The notes: generated by a model not told the origin, from the letters alone. A stretch of DNA of 64,000 nucleotides from Rhizobiales bacterium GAS188 (GCA_900104855.1 FNSS01000001.1:124001-188000), one strand, 5' to 3'; shown: positions 45,787 through 54,652, counted from the stretch's first letter. A program made the numbers and translations.

Positions 45787-46919
45787 TGAGCGCCACCGAA
45801 CTTTTGAAGGAACTGGTGTCGATCAATTCGGTCAATCCCGATCTCGTTCCAGGCGCTGCCGGCGAGAGAGAGATCGCCGATTTCTGCGCAAACTGGTTTG
45901 CCGAGCGCGGCTTCGAGGTGCACCGGCTCGAGGCACATAAAGGGCGCCCCTCCGTGGTCGGCATCGCCAAAGGGCGCGGCGGCGGCCGTTCGCTGATGTT
46001 CAACGGCCATATCGATACCGTGACGCTCTCGGGCTATGATGGCGATCCGCTACGGCCGAGGATCGAGAACGGCAAGCTGTTCGGCCGCGGTTCCTTCGAT
46101 ATGAAGAGCGGGGTCGCTGCCATGATGATCGCGGCCGAACGCGCCGCGAAGCATAATCTCGCCGGCGACATCCTCGTCGCCTGCGTGGCCGATGAGGAAT
46201 ATGCGAGCCTGGGCAGTGCCGAGGTGGCGCGCCATTTCAAGGCCGACGGCGCCATCGTGACCGAGCCGAGCCATCTCGAGCTCACCTTGGCGCATAAGGG
46301 CTTCGTCTGGTTCGATGTGATCGTCGAGGGGCGGGCCGCGCATGGTTCGCGCCCCGAGCTCGGCATCGATGCCATCGCCAAGGCCGGACATTTCCTGGTG
46401 GCGCTCGAGGCCTATGGACGCAAGTTGCTCGCAGCGCCCGGCCACAAGATCCTGCGCACGGGCTCCGTGCACGCATCGATCATCAAGGGCGGAGAGGAGC
46501 TGTCGAGCTATCCGGCGCAATGCCGTATCTCGATCGAGCGGCGCACCATCCCCGGAGAGACAGGGGCGACGGTCGAGGCCGAGCTGCGCGGCCTGCTCGA
46601 CAGCATCGCGCAGGACGTCCCGGATTTCCGCTACCGCCTGGAACGGGGCCTCGAGCGCGTCCCCTTCGAGGCCAAGGCGGATGAGCCGATCGTCGCCACC
46701 TTGCGCAAATATGCGACCGAGGCTCTGGGCCGGCCACCGCAGATCCGAGGCGAACCGTTCTGGACGGATTGCGCCATCCTCAAGGAGGCGGGCATTCCCT
46801 GCCTGCTATTCGGCGCAGATGGCGCAGGCGCGCATGCGGCAACCGAATGGGCGACGACCGATTCCGTCGAGACCCTGGCGCGGGTGCTGGAGCGCACCGC
46901 AATCGAGTTTTGCGGGTGA
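45783..46919 (+). CDS. M20 family peptidase/deacylase (ArgE/DapE-like)
   Basis: The 378-residue metallohydrolase shows the M20 metal ligands: FNGHIDTV, GRGSFDMKSG, VADEEYASLGS, and a final His near GAGAHAATEWA. A dimerisation domain is inserted (GRAAHGSRPELGIDAIAKAG). It probably removes an acyl group from an N-acylated amino acid. ATGA overlap with dpaL implies coupled translation, so the natural substrate may release 2,3-diaminopropionate. The exact acyl group is unknown. Confidence 0.88.
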   Translation: MMSATELLKELVSINSVNPDLVPGAAGEREIADFCANWFAERGFEVHRLEAHKGRPSVVGIAKGRGGGRSLMFNGHIDTVTLSGYDGDPLRPRIENGKLFGRGSFDMKSGVAAMMIAAERAAKHNLAGDILVACVADEEYASLGSAEVARHFKADGAIVTEPSHLELTLAHKGFVWFDVIVEGRAAHGSRPELGIDAIAKAGHFLVALEAYGRKLLAAPGHKILRTGSVHASIIKGGEELSSYPAQCRISIERRTIPGETGATVEAELRGLLDSIAQDVPDFRYRLERGLERVPFEAKADEPIVATLRKYATEALGRPPQIRGEPFWTDCAILKEAGIPCLLFGADGAGAHAATEWATTDSVETLARVLERTAIEFCG

Positions 46920-46934
46920 GGCGCGCCGGCGCTC

Positions 46935-47112
46935 ACCTCTCCCCTTGCGGGAGAGGTCGGCTTCGAAGAGCGAAGCGATGAGAAGCCGGGTGAGGGGGGC
47001 AGCGCCGGCTCTGGGAGGCTTGCACTCACCCGCCCTTCGCAGGCTGGAGTTGCCCCCCTCACCCGATCCTCGCCTTGCGGCTCGGATCGACCTCTCCCAC
47101 CAGGGGAGAGGT
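46935..47112. repeat. RIME-like palindromic element 4
   Basis: Ends ACCTCTCCCCTTGCGGGAGAGGT and CCTCTCCCACCAGGGGAGAGG enclose GGGTGAGGGGGGCA and its counterpart TGCCCCCCTCACCC. It is a variant sub-type with CCTCTCC rather than CCTTCTCC ends, like element 1. It abuts the M20 peptidase stop and lies between convergent genes. Confidence 0.8.
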
Positions 47113-47148
47113 GAAGTCGGCGCCTTCCGAGGCGCTAGTGCTCCCGCC

Positions 47149-47481
47149 TCAATCGACGATGAACAACCTGGCGCCGGTCCGTGTCGATGAGCGATGCGAG
47201 GCGTCGCCGAGATCCGAGACCTGGTAGCTCATCCCGGCCGACAGCTTGAAATTGCGCCCATCCTTCAGCTCGGTGTCGAGCTCGCCCTCGACCACGAACA
47301 GGATATGGCCGCGATCGCACCAATGATCGGCGAGATAGCCCGGCGAATAATCGACGACCCGCACCCGCACATCGCCGATCTCCAGCGTGCGCCATGTGGC
47401 CATGCCGGTGGTGCCGGGATGCTCGGTCGCGGGGACCGAGCTCCAATCGGTGGCGGTGAAGGGGAGTTTGGGTATCTTCAA
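47149..47481 (-). CDS. DHCW-motif cupin-fold protein
   Basis: The 110-residue single cupin has the family motif ADHWCDRGHILFVVEGELDTELKDG, with His/Cys candidates for metal binding, and GMSYQVSDLGDASHRSST. The enzymatic role is unknown. Its ATG overlaps the stop of the peroxiredoxin gene by 4 bp, so the two are coupled and may act together in peroxide or thiol chemistry. Confidence 0.87.
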   Translation of the reverse strand: MKIPKLPFTATDWSSVPATEHPGTTGMATWRTLEIGDVRVRVVDYSPGYLADHWCDRGHILFVVEGELDTELKDGRNFKLSAGMSYQVSDLGDASHRSSTRTGARLFIVD

Positions 47482-47963
47482 AGCTGCTTCATCAGGGCCA
47501 CGGCACCGGAGAGGTCGGCCTTGCCCGGCGTGTCCTCGACATTGAGGACCTTCACCACCCCGTCCTCGACCAGCATCGCATAGCGCTTCGAACGTGTTCC
47601 GAGGCCGAAGCCCGAGCCGTCCATGGAGAGGCCGAGCGCCTTCGCGAAATCGCCGTTGCCGTCGGCGAGGAACTCGATCTTGCCCTGGCCGCCGGTCGCC
47701 TTCGACCAGGCATCCATGACGAAGACGTCGTTGACGCCGGTGACTGCGATGGCGTCGACGCCCTTAGCCTTGATGGCATCGAAATTGGCGAGAAAGCCCG
47801 GCAGGTGGTTCTTGTGGCAGGTCGGCGTGAAAGCGCCCGGAACCGCGAACAGAACCACTTTCCGGCCTTTGAACACGTCATCGGTTGTCTTGGCGGCCGG
47901 ACCATCCGCCGTCATCACCCGGAAGGTCGCTTGAGGCAGGCTGTCGCCAACGGCAATGGTCAT
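47478..47963 (-). CDS. Peroxiredoxin (Prx5/AhpC-TSA type)
   Basis: The 161-residue protein reduces peroxides through a peroxidatic Cys in PGAFTPTCHKNHLPGF (about residue 49). Other Prx5 hallmarks are KGVDAIAVTGVNDVFVMDAWSK and LGTRSKRYAMLVEDGVVK. Typical ones use glutathione/glutaredoxin or thioredoxin. ATG 47963 follows GGGAGA. It is the first gene of a two-gene unit with the DHCW cupin. Confidence 0.94.
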   Translation of the reverse strand: MTIAVGDSLPQATFRVMTADGPAAKTTDDVFKGRKVVLFAVPGAFTPTCHKNHLPGFLANFDAIKAKGVDAIAVTGVNDVFVMDAWSKATGGQGKIEFLADGNGDFAKALGLSMDGSGFGLGTRSKRYAMLVEDGVVKVLNVEDTPGKADLSGAVALMKQL

Positions 47964-48134
47964 GAGAACTCTCCCAATGGCCGGCGCGGACGATGCATCG
48001 CGCCGCTTCGCGCGGACTTAGCCCGGCGGGCGGCGGAAGATCAAGGCGAATCGAGGGCGGATCGCCAGGCTGCAGATGGGGCGATATCGACATCCCGCCA
48101 ACGATCTCGTGAGGCTCCAACGCCGGGCGCGCCT

Positions 48135-48271
48135 CCTTCTCCCGCTCTTCCGCGGGAGAAGGTGCCCGAACGTAGTGAGGGCGGATGAGGGACGCCGGTG
48201 AAGCGCTCGACCGTCCCTCATCCGCCTCGGCTTCGCCTCGGCACCTTCTCCAGCCCAAGAGCGGGAGAAGG
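48135..48271. repeat. RIME-like palindromic element 5
   Basis: Ends CCTTCTCCCGC...GCGGGAGAAGG and CCTTCTCCAGC...GCGGGAGAAGG flank GGCGGATGAGGGACGCCGG and GTCCCTCATCCGCC. The element is short (137 bp) with a compact centre. It lies between the peroxiredoxin start and the CoA-transferase end, both on the minus strand. Confidence 0.82.
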
Positions 48272-48294
48272 GACGCGCACGAATGGTCCGCCGC

Positions 48295-49518
48295 TCAACC
48301 TTCGGCCAGCTTGGGTGCCGCTGCGGACGGCGCCGGATCCCCGAGGGTGAGCACGCCCTCCGCCGCAAGCTCCTCGATCATCTGCGGCTCGTAGCCGAGC
48401 TCGGCCGCAATCTGGGCCGAGTGCTCGCCGAGGCGCGGCACGTCGAGGCGCCGCCCGAAGCGCCGCCCCGCCATTTCGAGCGGCAGGGCCGGGATCGGCA
48501 TGGTGCCGCCATCGGCCTTCGACACCTCGACCATGGCGCCGGGGGTCGTGAGGTGCGGGTCGTCGAACAGGTCCTCGGGCTTCATGATCGGCGCGAAAGG
48601 CAGCCTCGCGCGTTCGAAGGTGGCGATGATCTCGGCGCGGGTGAAGCGCGCGAAGAGCTGGCGCAGCACCGGCAGCAGCCGGTCGCGCGCGCCGACGCGC
48701 TGCGAATTGGTGGCGAGCGTCGCATCGGCGAAGAGTTGCGGCTGATCGAACTCCCGGCAGAACACCGCCCATTGCGTGTCGGTCACGACCCCGACGAACA
48801 CCTGCTCGCCGTCCCTTGTGTCGAACACATCATAGATGCCCCAGGCCGAGATCCTTGCGGGCATCGGCGCCGCCGGCTGCCCGGTGACCGCATATTGCGC
48901 CATGTGCTGGGCGACCAGGAAGGCGTTGTTCTCGAAGAGGGCCGAGCGCACCACCTGCCCCTTGCCGGTGCGGGCGCGCTCATGCAGGGCGGCAAGGATG
49001 CCGATGGCTGCGAACATGCCGCCCATGATGTCGTTGACCGAGGTGCCGGCGCGCAGCGGCCGGCCCGGCGGGCCGGTCATATAGGCGAGGCCGCCCATCA
49101 TCTGCACCACCTCGTCGAGCGCGGCGCGGTTCTCGTAAGGCCCGGCGAGGAAGCCCTTGAGCGAGCAATAGATGAGGCCTGGATTCTCAAGGGTCAGCGC
49201 CTCGTAGCCGAGCCCGAGCGCCTCGAGGCCGCCCGGCCGGAAATTCTCGGTCATCACATCGGCGCGCGCGATCAGCTTCTTCGCCAGCGCCAGCCCCTTG
49301 GGCGCCTTGAGGTTGAGCGCCAGGCTCCTCTTATTGCGGTTGAAGGTCGCGAAGAAACCGGCGCCCGCGCCGACAAGGCGACGCGTATTGTCGCCGTCCG
49401 GAGCCGGCTCGATCTTGACGACATCGGCGCCGAGATCGCCGAGCACCAAGCCGCAGCTCGGCCCCATGACCATATGCGAGAACTCGACGACGCGAATGCC
49501 CGAGAGAGGACCGGTCAT
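48295..49518 (-). CDS. CaiB/BaiF family class III CoA-transferase
   Basis: The 407-residue protein fits the family III CoA-transferases. The start is GIRVVEFSHMVMGPSCGLVLGDLGADVVKIE. GDNTRRLVGAG and NRNKRSLALNLKAPKG come next, then the segment around the catalytic Asp (NDIMGGMFAAIGILAAL). It would transfer CoA from an acyl-CoA to a carboxylic acid. It lies 9 bp after an MFS transporter gene, which may import the acid. The substrate is unknown. Confidence 0.92.
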   Translation of the reverse strand: MTGPLSGIRVVEFSHMVMGPSCGLVLGDLGADVVKIEPAPDGDNTRRLVGAGAGFFATFNRNKRSLALNLKAPKGLALAKKLIARADVMTENFRPGGLEALGLGYEALTLENPGLIYCSLKGFLAGPYENRAALDEVVQMMGGLAYMTGPPGRPLRAGTSVNDIMGGMFAAIGILAALHERARTGKGQVVRSALFENNAFLVAQHMAQYAVTGQPAAPMPARISAWGIYDVFDTRDGEQVFVGVVTDTQWAVFCREFDQPQLFADATLATNSQRVGARDRLLPVLRQLFARFTRAEIIATFERARLPFAPIMKPEDLFDDPHLTTPGAMVEVSKADGGTMPIPALPLEMAGRRFGRRLDVPRLGEHSAQIAAELGYEPQMIEELAAEGVLTLGDPAPSAAAPKLAEG

Positions 49519-49527
49519 GGCTGCACC

Positions 49528-50913
49528 TCAGGCCGCCTGCGAGATTTCCTCGAGCGCCAGATTATTGGTGCGCGGGCCGAACACGCCGATCGAGACCATC
49601 ACCACCAACATGGCGAAAGCGATGAAAGCGAAGACTCCGATCGTGCCGAAATTCTGCAGGAAGAAAGCGACCATGAAGCTCGTGAACACCGTCGACAATC
49701 GGCTGAAGGAGTAGACGAAGCCCACAGCTCGGGCGCGGATGCGAGTCGGGAACAGCTCCGCCTGATAGGCGTGATAGGAATAGGAGAGCAGGTTGTTCGA
49801 GGTGGTGATCAGGATACCGAAGATCACCAGGAACACCGCTTCTGACATCTGCGAGAACACGAGGCCGAAGGTGGCCGTGCCGAGCGCCGCTCCGACGATC
49901 TGCCATTTCCGCTCGATCTTGTCGGCGATCAGGCTGCACAGGAGCGGGCCGAGCGGATAGACGAGCGCGATGATGAAGGAATATTGCAGGCTCTTGGTGA
50001 AGCTCGCGCCTTGGGCGGCGAGCAGCTGCGGCACCCAATTGCCGAAGCCGTAGAAGCCGATGGTCTGGAAGAAATTGAAGATCGCCAGCATGATCGCCCG
50101 GTTCTTATAGGGCGACTTCCACATCTCCGAGAAGTTGGCGCTGCCGGTCTCGGGCACCGAGGCGCCAGGCGCCGGCAAGGGCTTACCCGTCTCAGCTGCG
50201 ATTCGCGCCTCGAGCGCCGCGGTGATGCGCTCGGCCTGCTCGATGCGGTCATGCTGGGCGAGCCAGCGCGGCGATTCGGGCAATTCGCGGCGGATCCACC
50301 AGACGAGGATCGCTCCGAGCACCGGGAAGGCAACGACCCAGCGCCAGCCGGCGATGCCGAACGGGTCGAGAGGAATGAGCTGCCAGGACAGGAACGTCAC
50401 GGTCGGCACGGCCAGGAACTGGATCGCCTGGTTGACCGCGAAGGCGCGCCCGCGAATGGATTTCGGCATCAGCTCGGTGACGTAGCTGTCGATGGTGACG
50501 AGCTCGACGCCCACGCCGACGCCGGCGATGAAGCGCCACAGCAGCACGCCGAAGCGCGTATCCTGCGTCGCCATCACAGCGGTTGCCGCCGCATAGAAGA
50601 GCAGCGCATAGGTAAAGATGGAACGCCGCCCATAGATGTCGGCGACGGAACCGAACAGGATGGTGCCGAAGAACAGGCCCGCAAAAGTGACTGAGGCGAA
50701 GCTCGCCTGGTCGCTGAGACCGAAAAGGCCGGTATTGGTGCCGCTGAAGATGCCGCTGCGAACGAGACCGGGGCTGACATAGGCAGTGAAGAACAGGTCG
50801 TAGATCTCGAAGAAGGCGCCGAGTGACAGCAGCACCAGGAGCCGCCACAGATAGGGTGATGACGGCAGCCGATCGAGGCGGGCGGTGATCGCCGCGGCCT
50901 GGGTAGCGGACAT
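49528..50913 (-). CDS. MFS transporter (metabolite:H+ symporter-like)
   Basis: The 461-residue protein is predicted to have twelve helices, with MFS signature motifs GSVADIYGRRSIF (loop 2-3) and FIAGVGVGVELVTIDSYVTELMPKSIRGRAF. A long central loop containing WLAQHDRIEQAERITAALEAR fits the sugar/aromatic acid symporter group. It is upstream of the CoA-transferase gene by 9 bp, suggesting uptake and CoA activation of one organic acid. Confidence 0.9.
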   Translation of the reverse strand: MSATQAAAITARLDRLPSSPYLWRLLVLLSLGAFFEIYDLFFTAYVSPGLVRSGIFSGTNTGLFGLSDQASFASVTFAGLFFGTILFGSVADIYGRRSIFTYALLFYAAATAVMATQDTRFGVLLWRFIAGVGVGVELVTIDSYVTELMPKSIRGRAFAVNQAIQFLAVPTVTFLSWQLIPLDPFGIAGWRWVVAFPVLGAILVWWIRRELPESPRWLAQHDRIEQAERITAALEARIAAETGKPLPAPGASVPETGSANFSEMWKSPYKNRAIMLAIFNFFQTIGFYGFGNWVPQLLAAQGASFTKSLQYSFIIALVYPLGPLLCSLIADKIERKWQIVGAALGTATFGLVFSQMSEAVFLVIFGILITTSNNLLSYSYHAYQAELFPTRIRARAVGFVYSFSRLSTVFTSFMVAFFLQNFGTIGVFAFIAFAMLVVMVSIGVFGPRTNNLALEEISQAA

Positions 50914-51025
50914 TGGTTTCTCCCCGTTCGCGGCGGCCTGTTCCAGCCGTCATTCTCATCGCCCTCGGGTTTGCCCCGAGATGCGCCGGGCGAAACGTTA
51001 GTGAAGTGGCCTCACCCTGTCACCT

Positions 51026-51037
51026 GCGGGAGAAGGG
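51026..51037. repeat. Fragment of a RIME-like element
   Basis: Only one arm (GCGGGAGAAGGG, preceded by CCTCACCCTGTCACCT) is present between the MFS start and the cpdR stop. It looks like a degraded copy. Confidence 0.45.
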
Positions 51038-51054
51038 AAGCGCCCGATCGAATC

Positions 51055-51414
51055 TCAGGCCGCGAGAAGCTTCTGCACCTCTGTCACGAGATCGCGCAGG
51101 TGGAAGGGCTTCGACAGCACCTTGGCATCCTTCGGCGCCTGGTTGTCCGGGTTCAGCGCCACGGCCGCAAAGCCGGTGATGAACATGACCTTCATGTCGG
51201 GGTCGAGCTCGGTCGCCTTGCGGGCGAGCTCGATGCCGTCCATCTCCGGCATGACGATATCGGTGAGCAGGAGCTCGAAGGGCTCCTCGCGCAGGCGGTC
51301 ATAGGCCGACCTGCCATTATCGTAGGAGACGACCTCATAGCCGGCATTCTCGAGCGCTTTCACGAGAAAGCGACGCATGTCGTTGTCGTCTTCCGCGAGG
51401 ATGATCTTATGCAT
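51055..51414 (-). CDS. cpdR: Response regulator CpdR
   Basis: The 119-residue protein is a single receiver domain with the acidic pocket AEDDND, the phospho-acceptor Asp52 (LLTDIVMPEMDG) and the Lys in LSKPFHLRDLV. The sequence closely follows CpdR, which in alphaproteobacteria directs ClpXP to degrade cell-cycle regulators when unphosphorylated. The C-terminal Ala-Ala is typical. It is divergent from an N-formylglutamate amidohydrolase gene, as in Sinorhizobium. Confidence 0.95.
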   Translation of the reverse strand: MHKIILAEDDNDMRRFLVKALENAGYEVVSYDNGRSAYDRLREEPFELLLTDIVMPEMDGIELARKATELDPDMKVMFITGFAAVALNPDNQAPKDAKVLSKPFHLRDLVTEVQKLLAA

Positions 51415-51596
51415 TTTCGTGGGACTCGATCGCAGGCTGGCGGTTGCGGCTCATAAGGCACGAAACGCGTAAAGAACTCATGAAATTTCAGTCCTTTTCG
51501 TCGAATGAGTGATGGACAAGCGGCGAGATGCACAGCAAACTTAGACCATGATGAGGCGTGGCGCGAGAGCGACGATCTTGAGATGCAATCCTTGAG

Positions 51597-52490
51597 ATGA
51601 CTCCCAATCAGGTGACCCCCAAGGCGCATGAAGCGGCTTTCGAGGTCATAGAGCCGGCCGAGCTCGACTGCCCGATCGTATTCTCCTCACCCCATTCGGG
51701 CAGGTTCTATCCCGATTCCTTCCTCAATGCGGCGCGCCTGAACGCCTTCGAGCTGCGCCGCTCCGAGGATGCGTTCGTCGATCTGCTGCTCAAGCCGGCC
51801 GCCGAAAGCGGCGTGCCGCTCATCCATGCCCGTTTCCCGCGTGCCTATCTCGATGTGAACCGCGAACCCTATGAGCTCGATCCGCGCTTGCTCGATGGGC
51901 CGATTCCCGGCTTCGCCAATACGCGCTCCATGCGGGTTGCGGCCGGCCTCGGCGCCATCCCGCGCATCGTGGCGGACGGGCAGGACATCTATCGCCGGCG
52001 CCTGCCGGTGGCGGAGGCCCTCGAGCGGATCGAGGCCTTGCACAAACCTTTCCATGCAAGGCTGCATCGTCTCGTGCAGCAGGCCCGGGCCCGGTTCGGG
52101 GTGGCGCTGCTCGTCGATTGGCACTCCATGCCTTCGAGCGATGTATCAGGAGGTCGGCCGATCCCCGATTTCGTGCTCGGCGACCGCTTCGCCACGAGCT
52201 GTGCCCCGCAGATCGTCGATGCGGTCGAAGCGCTCTTGCGGCGCAAGGGGTTCTCCGTATCGCGCAACAAACCCTATGCGGGCGGCTACATCACGGAGAA
52301 TTACGGCAATCCCGCACAAGGCGCGCATGCACTGCAGATCGAGGCCTCGCGTTCTCTCTATATGGATGAGCGGACCTTGACGCCGAATGCGAAATTCAAG
52401 AGCCTTGCCAAGGATTTCACCGACATTGCCAATCTCTTGCGCGAGGTGCTGCCGGGATCGGAGCGCTCTGCCAGGATGGCAGCCGAGTAA
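51597..52490 (+). CDS. N-formylglutamate amidohydrolase
   Basis: The 297-residue protein fits the N-formylglutamate amidohydrolase family: FSSPHSGRFYPDSF and RSEDAFVDLLL near the N-terminus, FPRAYLDVNREPYELDP, and LVDWHSMPS with candidate metal ligands. ITENYGNPAQGAHALQIEASRSLYM follows. The family deformylates N-formylglutamate in histidine breakdown, but stand-alone members may act on other N-acyl compounds. No hut genes are near. It is divergent from cpdR and convergent with the small RNA at 52543-52620. Confidence 0.88.
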   Translation: MTPNQVTPKAHEAAFEVIEPAELDCPIVFSSPHSGRFYPDSFLNAARLNAFELRRSEDAFVDLLLKPAAESGVPLIHARFPRAYLDVNREPYELDPRLLDGPIPGFANTRSMRVAAGLGAIPRIVADGQDIYRRRLPVAEALERIEALHKPFHARLHRLVQQARARFGVALLVDWHSMPSSDVSGGRPIPDFVLGDRFATSCAPQIVDAVEALLRRKGFSVSRNKPYAGGYITENYGNPAQGAHALQIEASRSLYMDERTLTPNAKFKSLAKDFTDIANLLREVLPGSERSARMAAE

Positions 52491-52542
52491 AAGCGTCGGA
52501 TCGCGGCAAGGCGGCGGACGCGGGCCGCATCGGCGTTTGGGC

Positions 52543-52620
52543 AAAAAAAGAGGCCGCCAAGCGAGCTTGGCGGCCCAAGTCTAGGGAGGAAACGCCCAAG
52601 GAGGGCAGCAACCCGATGGA
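52543..52620 (-). ncRNA. mmgR: MmgR / alpha-r8 family small RNA
   Basis: On the minus strand a small 5' hairpin (GCCC/GGGC around UCCUU) is followed by an unpaired UUUCCUCCCU, the conserved anti-Shine-Dalgarno-like motif of alpha-r8 RNAs. A strong intrinsic terminator ends it: an 11-bp stem GGCCGCCAAGC/GCTTGGCGGCC with 2-nt loop, then a T7 run ending at 52543. The ~78-nt length matches MmgR of Sinorhizobium. The position between an N-formylglutamate amidohydrolase and an IMPase gene also matches. MmgR restrains polyhydroxybutyrate accumulation and is nitrogen-responsive. The 5' end is approximate. Confidence 0.8.
52549..52574 (-). terminator. Intrinsic terminator of the small RNA
   Basis: A perfect 11-bp GC-rich stem with a two-base loop lies directly before TC and seven T residues on the minus strand. 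No minus-strand protein gene lies upstream, so it belongs to the small RNA. Confidence 0.85.
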
Positions 52621-52855
52621 AACACCAGGTTGCAATGCACAAGTTAGTCGCTGCATCGCACAAAATCAAGAGTTACCCCTGAAATTTTCTTTTGCCGCCG
52701 CAACGATGCGCAGATCCCTGAAGATACATGATTTTTCGCCGGCTGACGGATAGCGCCAGGCTTTGCTTGAGCCGCATCCCCTTGTGAAAGGGCCGCAAAG
52801 CCTGCATCAGGCGGTCGAATCGCTGCGCGAAGGAGCGATAACGGATGGAGTGTTC

Positions 52856-53638
52856 ATGACCGCTGTCGATTTCACCTCCTTCGTCGAAGCGCTCGCCACC
52901 CATTCCGGCGATGCCATCCTGCCCTTCTTCCGCACCAGCCTCGCCGCCCTCGACAAATCGACGAATGGCTCATTCGACCCGGTGACCGAGGCCGATCGGG
53001 CCGGCGAAGTCGCCATGCGCCGGCTGATCAACGCCAGCTTCCCTTCCCATGGCATCATCGGGGAGGAATTCGGGGCCGAGCGGCGCGACGCCGAATATGT
53101 CTGGGTGCTCGATCCGATCGACGGCACCAAGTCCTTCATCTGCGGGATGCCCATCTGGGGCACCTTGATCGGCCTGACGCGCCATGGGCGGCCCGTCTAT
53201 GGCATGATGCACCAGCCCTTCTCACGCGAGAGGTTCAGCGGCGACGGCAAGGCCGCCCGCTATGAGGGTCCGGCCGGCCAGCGCGCCTTGCGGGTGCGCA
53301 GCTGCGCCGATGTGTCGGAGGCCGTGATCTCGACGACCCATCCCGGCATGATGGCACCGGCCGAGCGGCAGCGTTTCGAGCGGCTCGAGACGCGCGCGAA
53401 ATTGTCGCGCTATGGCGGGGATTGCTACGCCTATGCCATGCTGGCTGCGGGCCATATCGATCTCGTGGTCGAATCCGGGCTCAAGCCTTACGATATCGTG
53501 GCCATCATCCCGATCGTCCAAGGGGCCGGCGGGGTGATCACCTCCTGGAACGGCGGCGATTGCTCAGGCGGCGGCAGCGTCATCGCGGCCGGCGACAAGC
53601 GCGCGCATCAAGAGGCGCTGGCGATCCTCAATTCGTAG
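52856..53638 (+). CDS. Inositol monophosphatase family phosphatase, histidinol-phosphatase-like (HisN)
   Basis: The 260-residue protein has the Li-sensitive phosphatase metal-site motifs: DPVTEADRAGEVAM, GEEFGAE, WVLDPIDGTKSFI and the C-terminal KPYDIVAIIPIVQGAGG (in place of WD-A). This version is typical of alphaproteobacterial HisN, which dephosphorylates histidinol phosphate; other sugar phosphates are possible. hisC lies 2 kb downstream on the other strand. ATG 52856 gives the usual N-terminus. Confidence 0.8.
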   Translation: MTAVDFTSFVEALATHSGDAILPFFRTSLAALDKSTNGSFDPVTEADRAGEVAMRRLINASFPSHGIIGEEFGAERRDAEYVWVLDPIDGTKSFICGMPIWGTLIGLTRHGRPVYGMMHQPFSRERFSGDGKAARYEGPAGQRALRVRSCADVSEAVISTTHPGMMAPAERQRFERLETRAKLSRYGGDCYAYAMLAAGHIDLVVESGLKPYDIVAIIPIVQGAGGVITSWNGGDCSGGGSVIAAGDKRAHQEALAILNS

Positions 53639-53653
53639 TGCTAAGGGGCAGCG

Positions 53654-54652
53654 TCAGGCAGGGACCGCAGGCACCTCGACGGCGCGCTCGGAGCGCTGCC
53701 CGCCCGGGATGAAGGCGTCGACCGCAGCCAGCACCTGGGCGCGGCAGATATCGCTTTCCATCAGCAATTCGTGACGAGCGCCCTTGATAATAATCGCGTC
53801 GCCTGTCTTGAGGCCGGACGCGAAGCGCTCGGTGACCCTTGTCGAGACCACGCGATCGACGCCGCTCGCCAGGATCAGCAGCGGCACCTTGATCTTGCGT
53901 GCAAAGCCGGGGGCGGAGAGCGCCCGCATCATGCGGCTGGCGCCATCAATCCAATCGACGGTCGGATCGCCGATACCGAGATCGGGCGCGGCCGTGAGAA
54001 TCGCGGCGTTGCGCTCATAGCGTGCCGCATCGGTCGACAGGCGATTATTGGCGAAGGGCTTCATCGCGATCGAATTCGGGCCGCCGCCCGGGATGAACAT
54101 GCGCCCGAGGCCGAGCCAGGCGAGCGTCGCTGCGGCGGCGCCCGCATAGCCAGGCGCGATGTCCGGAGAAAAGCCGAGCATGGGCGCCGAGAGCGCCGCG
54201 CGCTCGATCGGCAAAGGCCCGCGGCCGAGCTTCGCCAAGAGGATGGCCCCGCCCATCGAATGGGCGACCACGAACCAGGGCCGCGGCCGGCCACGCTCTT
54301 CCATCTCGGCGAACACCGCCTCGATATCGAGATCATAGTCCGTGAAGCGGCGCACATGCCCTTTGTGCGGGTTGCGCGTCAGGCGCTCGGAACCGCCTTG
54401 GCCGCGCCAGTCGAAGCTGACGACGTCGAAGCCACGGCCGCGGAAATGCTCGACGGTCTCGAAATATTTCTCCATGAACTCGGCCCGCCCCTGCATGAGC
54501 ACGACCGTTCCCCACATGGCGCCGGGCATGGCCGGCCAATGCGCGAGGCGCAGCCCGATCCCATCCGCGGTCCGGACCACGACAGAGCTTGTCCCGTCCG
54601 GAATGGGATTTCCGGTCGTCTCGACGAGGTCGGTTCTCACGACGCCAGCCAT
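53654..54652 (-). CDS. Alpha/beta hydrolase (monoacylglycerol lipase/lysophospholipase-like)
   Basis: The 332-residue protein matches serine aminopeptidase S33/lysophospholipase proteins: VVLMQGRAEFMEKYFETVEHF, FDWRGQGGSERL, nucleophile elbow VVAHSMGGAI, acid in ASGVDRVVS and His in KGARHELLMESD. It is probably cytoplasmic and acts on lipid esters. The gene is convergent with the HisN-like gene (15 bp apart). Confidence 0.88.
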   Translation of the reverse strand: MAGVVRTDLVETTGNPIPDGTSSVVVRTADGIGLRLAHWPAMPGAMWGTVVLMQGRAEFMEKYFETVEHFRGRGFDVVSFDWRGQGGSERLTRNPHKGHVRRFTDYDLDIEAVFAEMEERGRPRPWFVVAHSMGGAILLAKLGRGPLPIERAALSAPMLGFSPDIAPGYAGAAAATLAWLGLGRMFIPGGGPNSIAMKPFANNRLSTDAARYERNAAILTAAPDLGIGDPTVDWIDGASRMMRALSAPGFARKIKVPLLILASGVDRVVSTRVTERFASGLKTGDAIIIKGARHELLMESDICRAQVLAAVDAFIPGGQRSERAVEVPAVPA

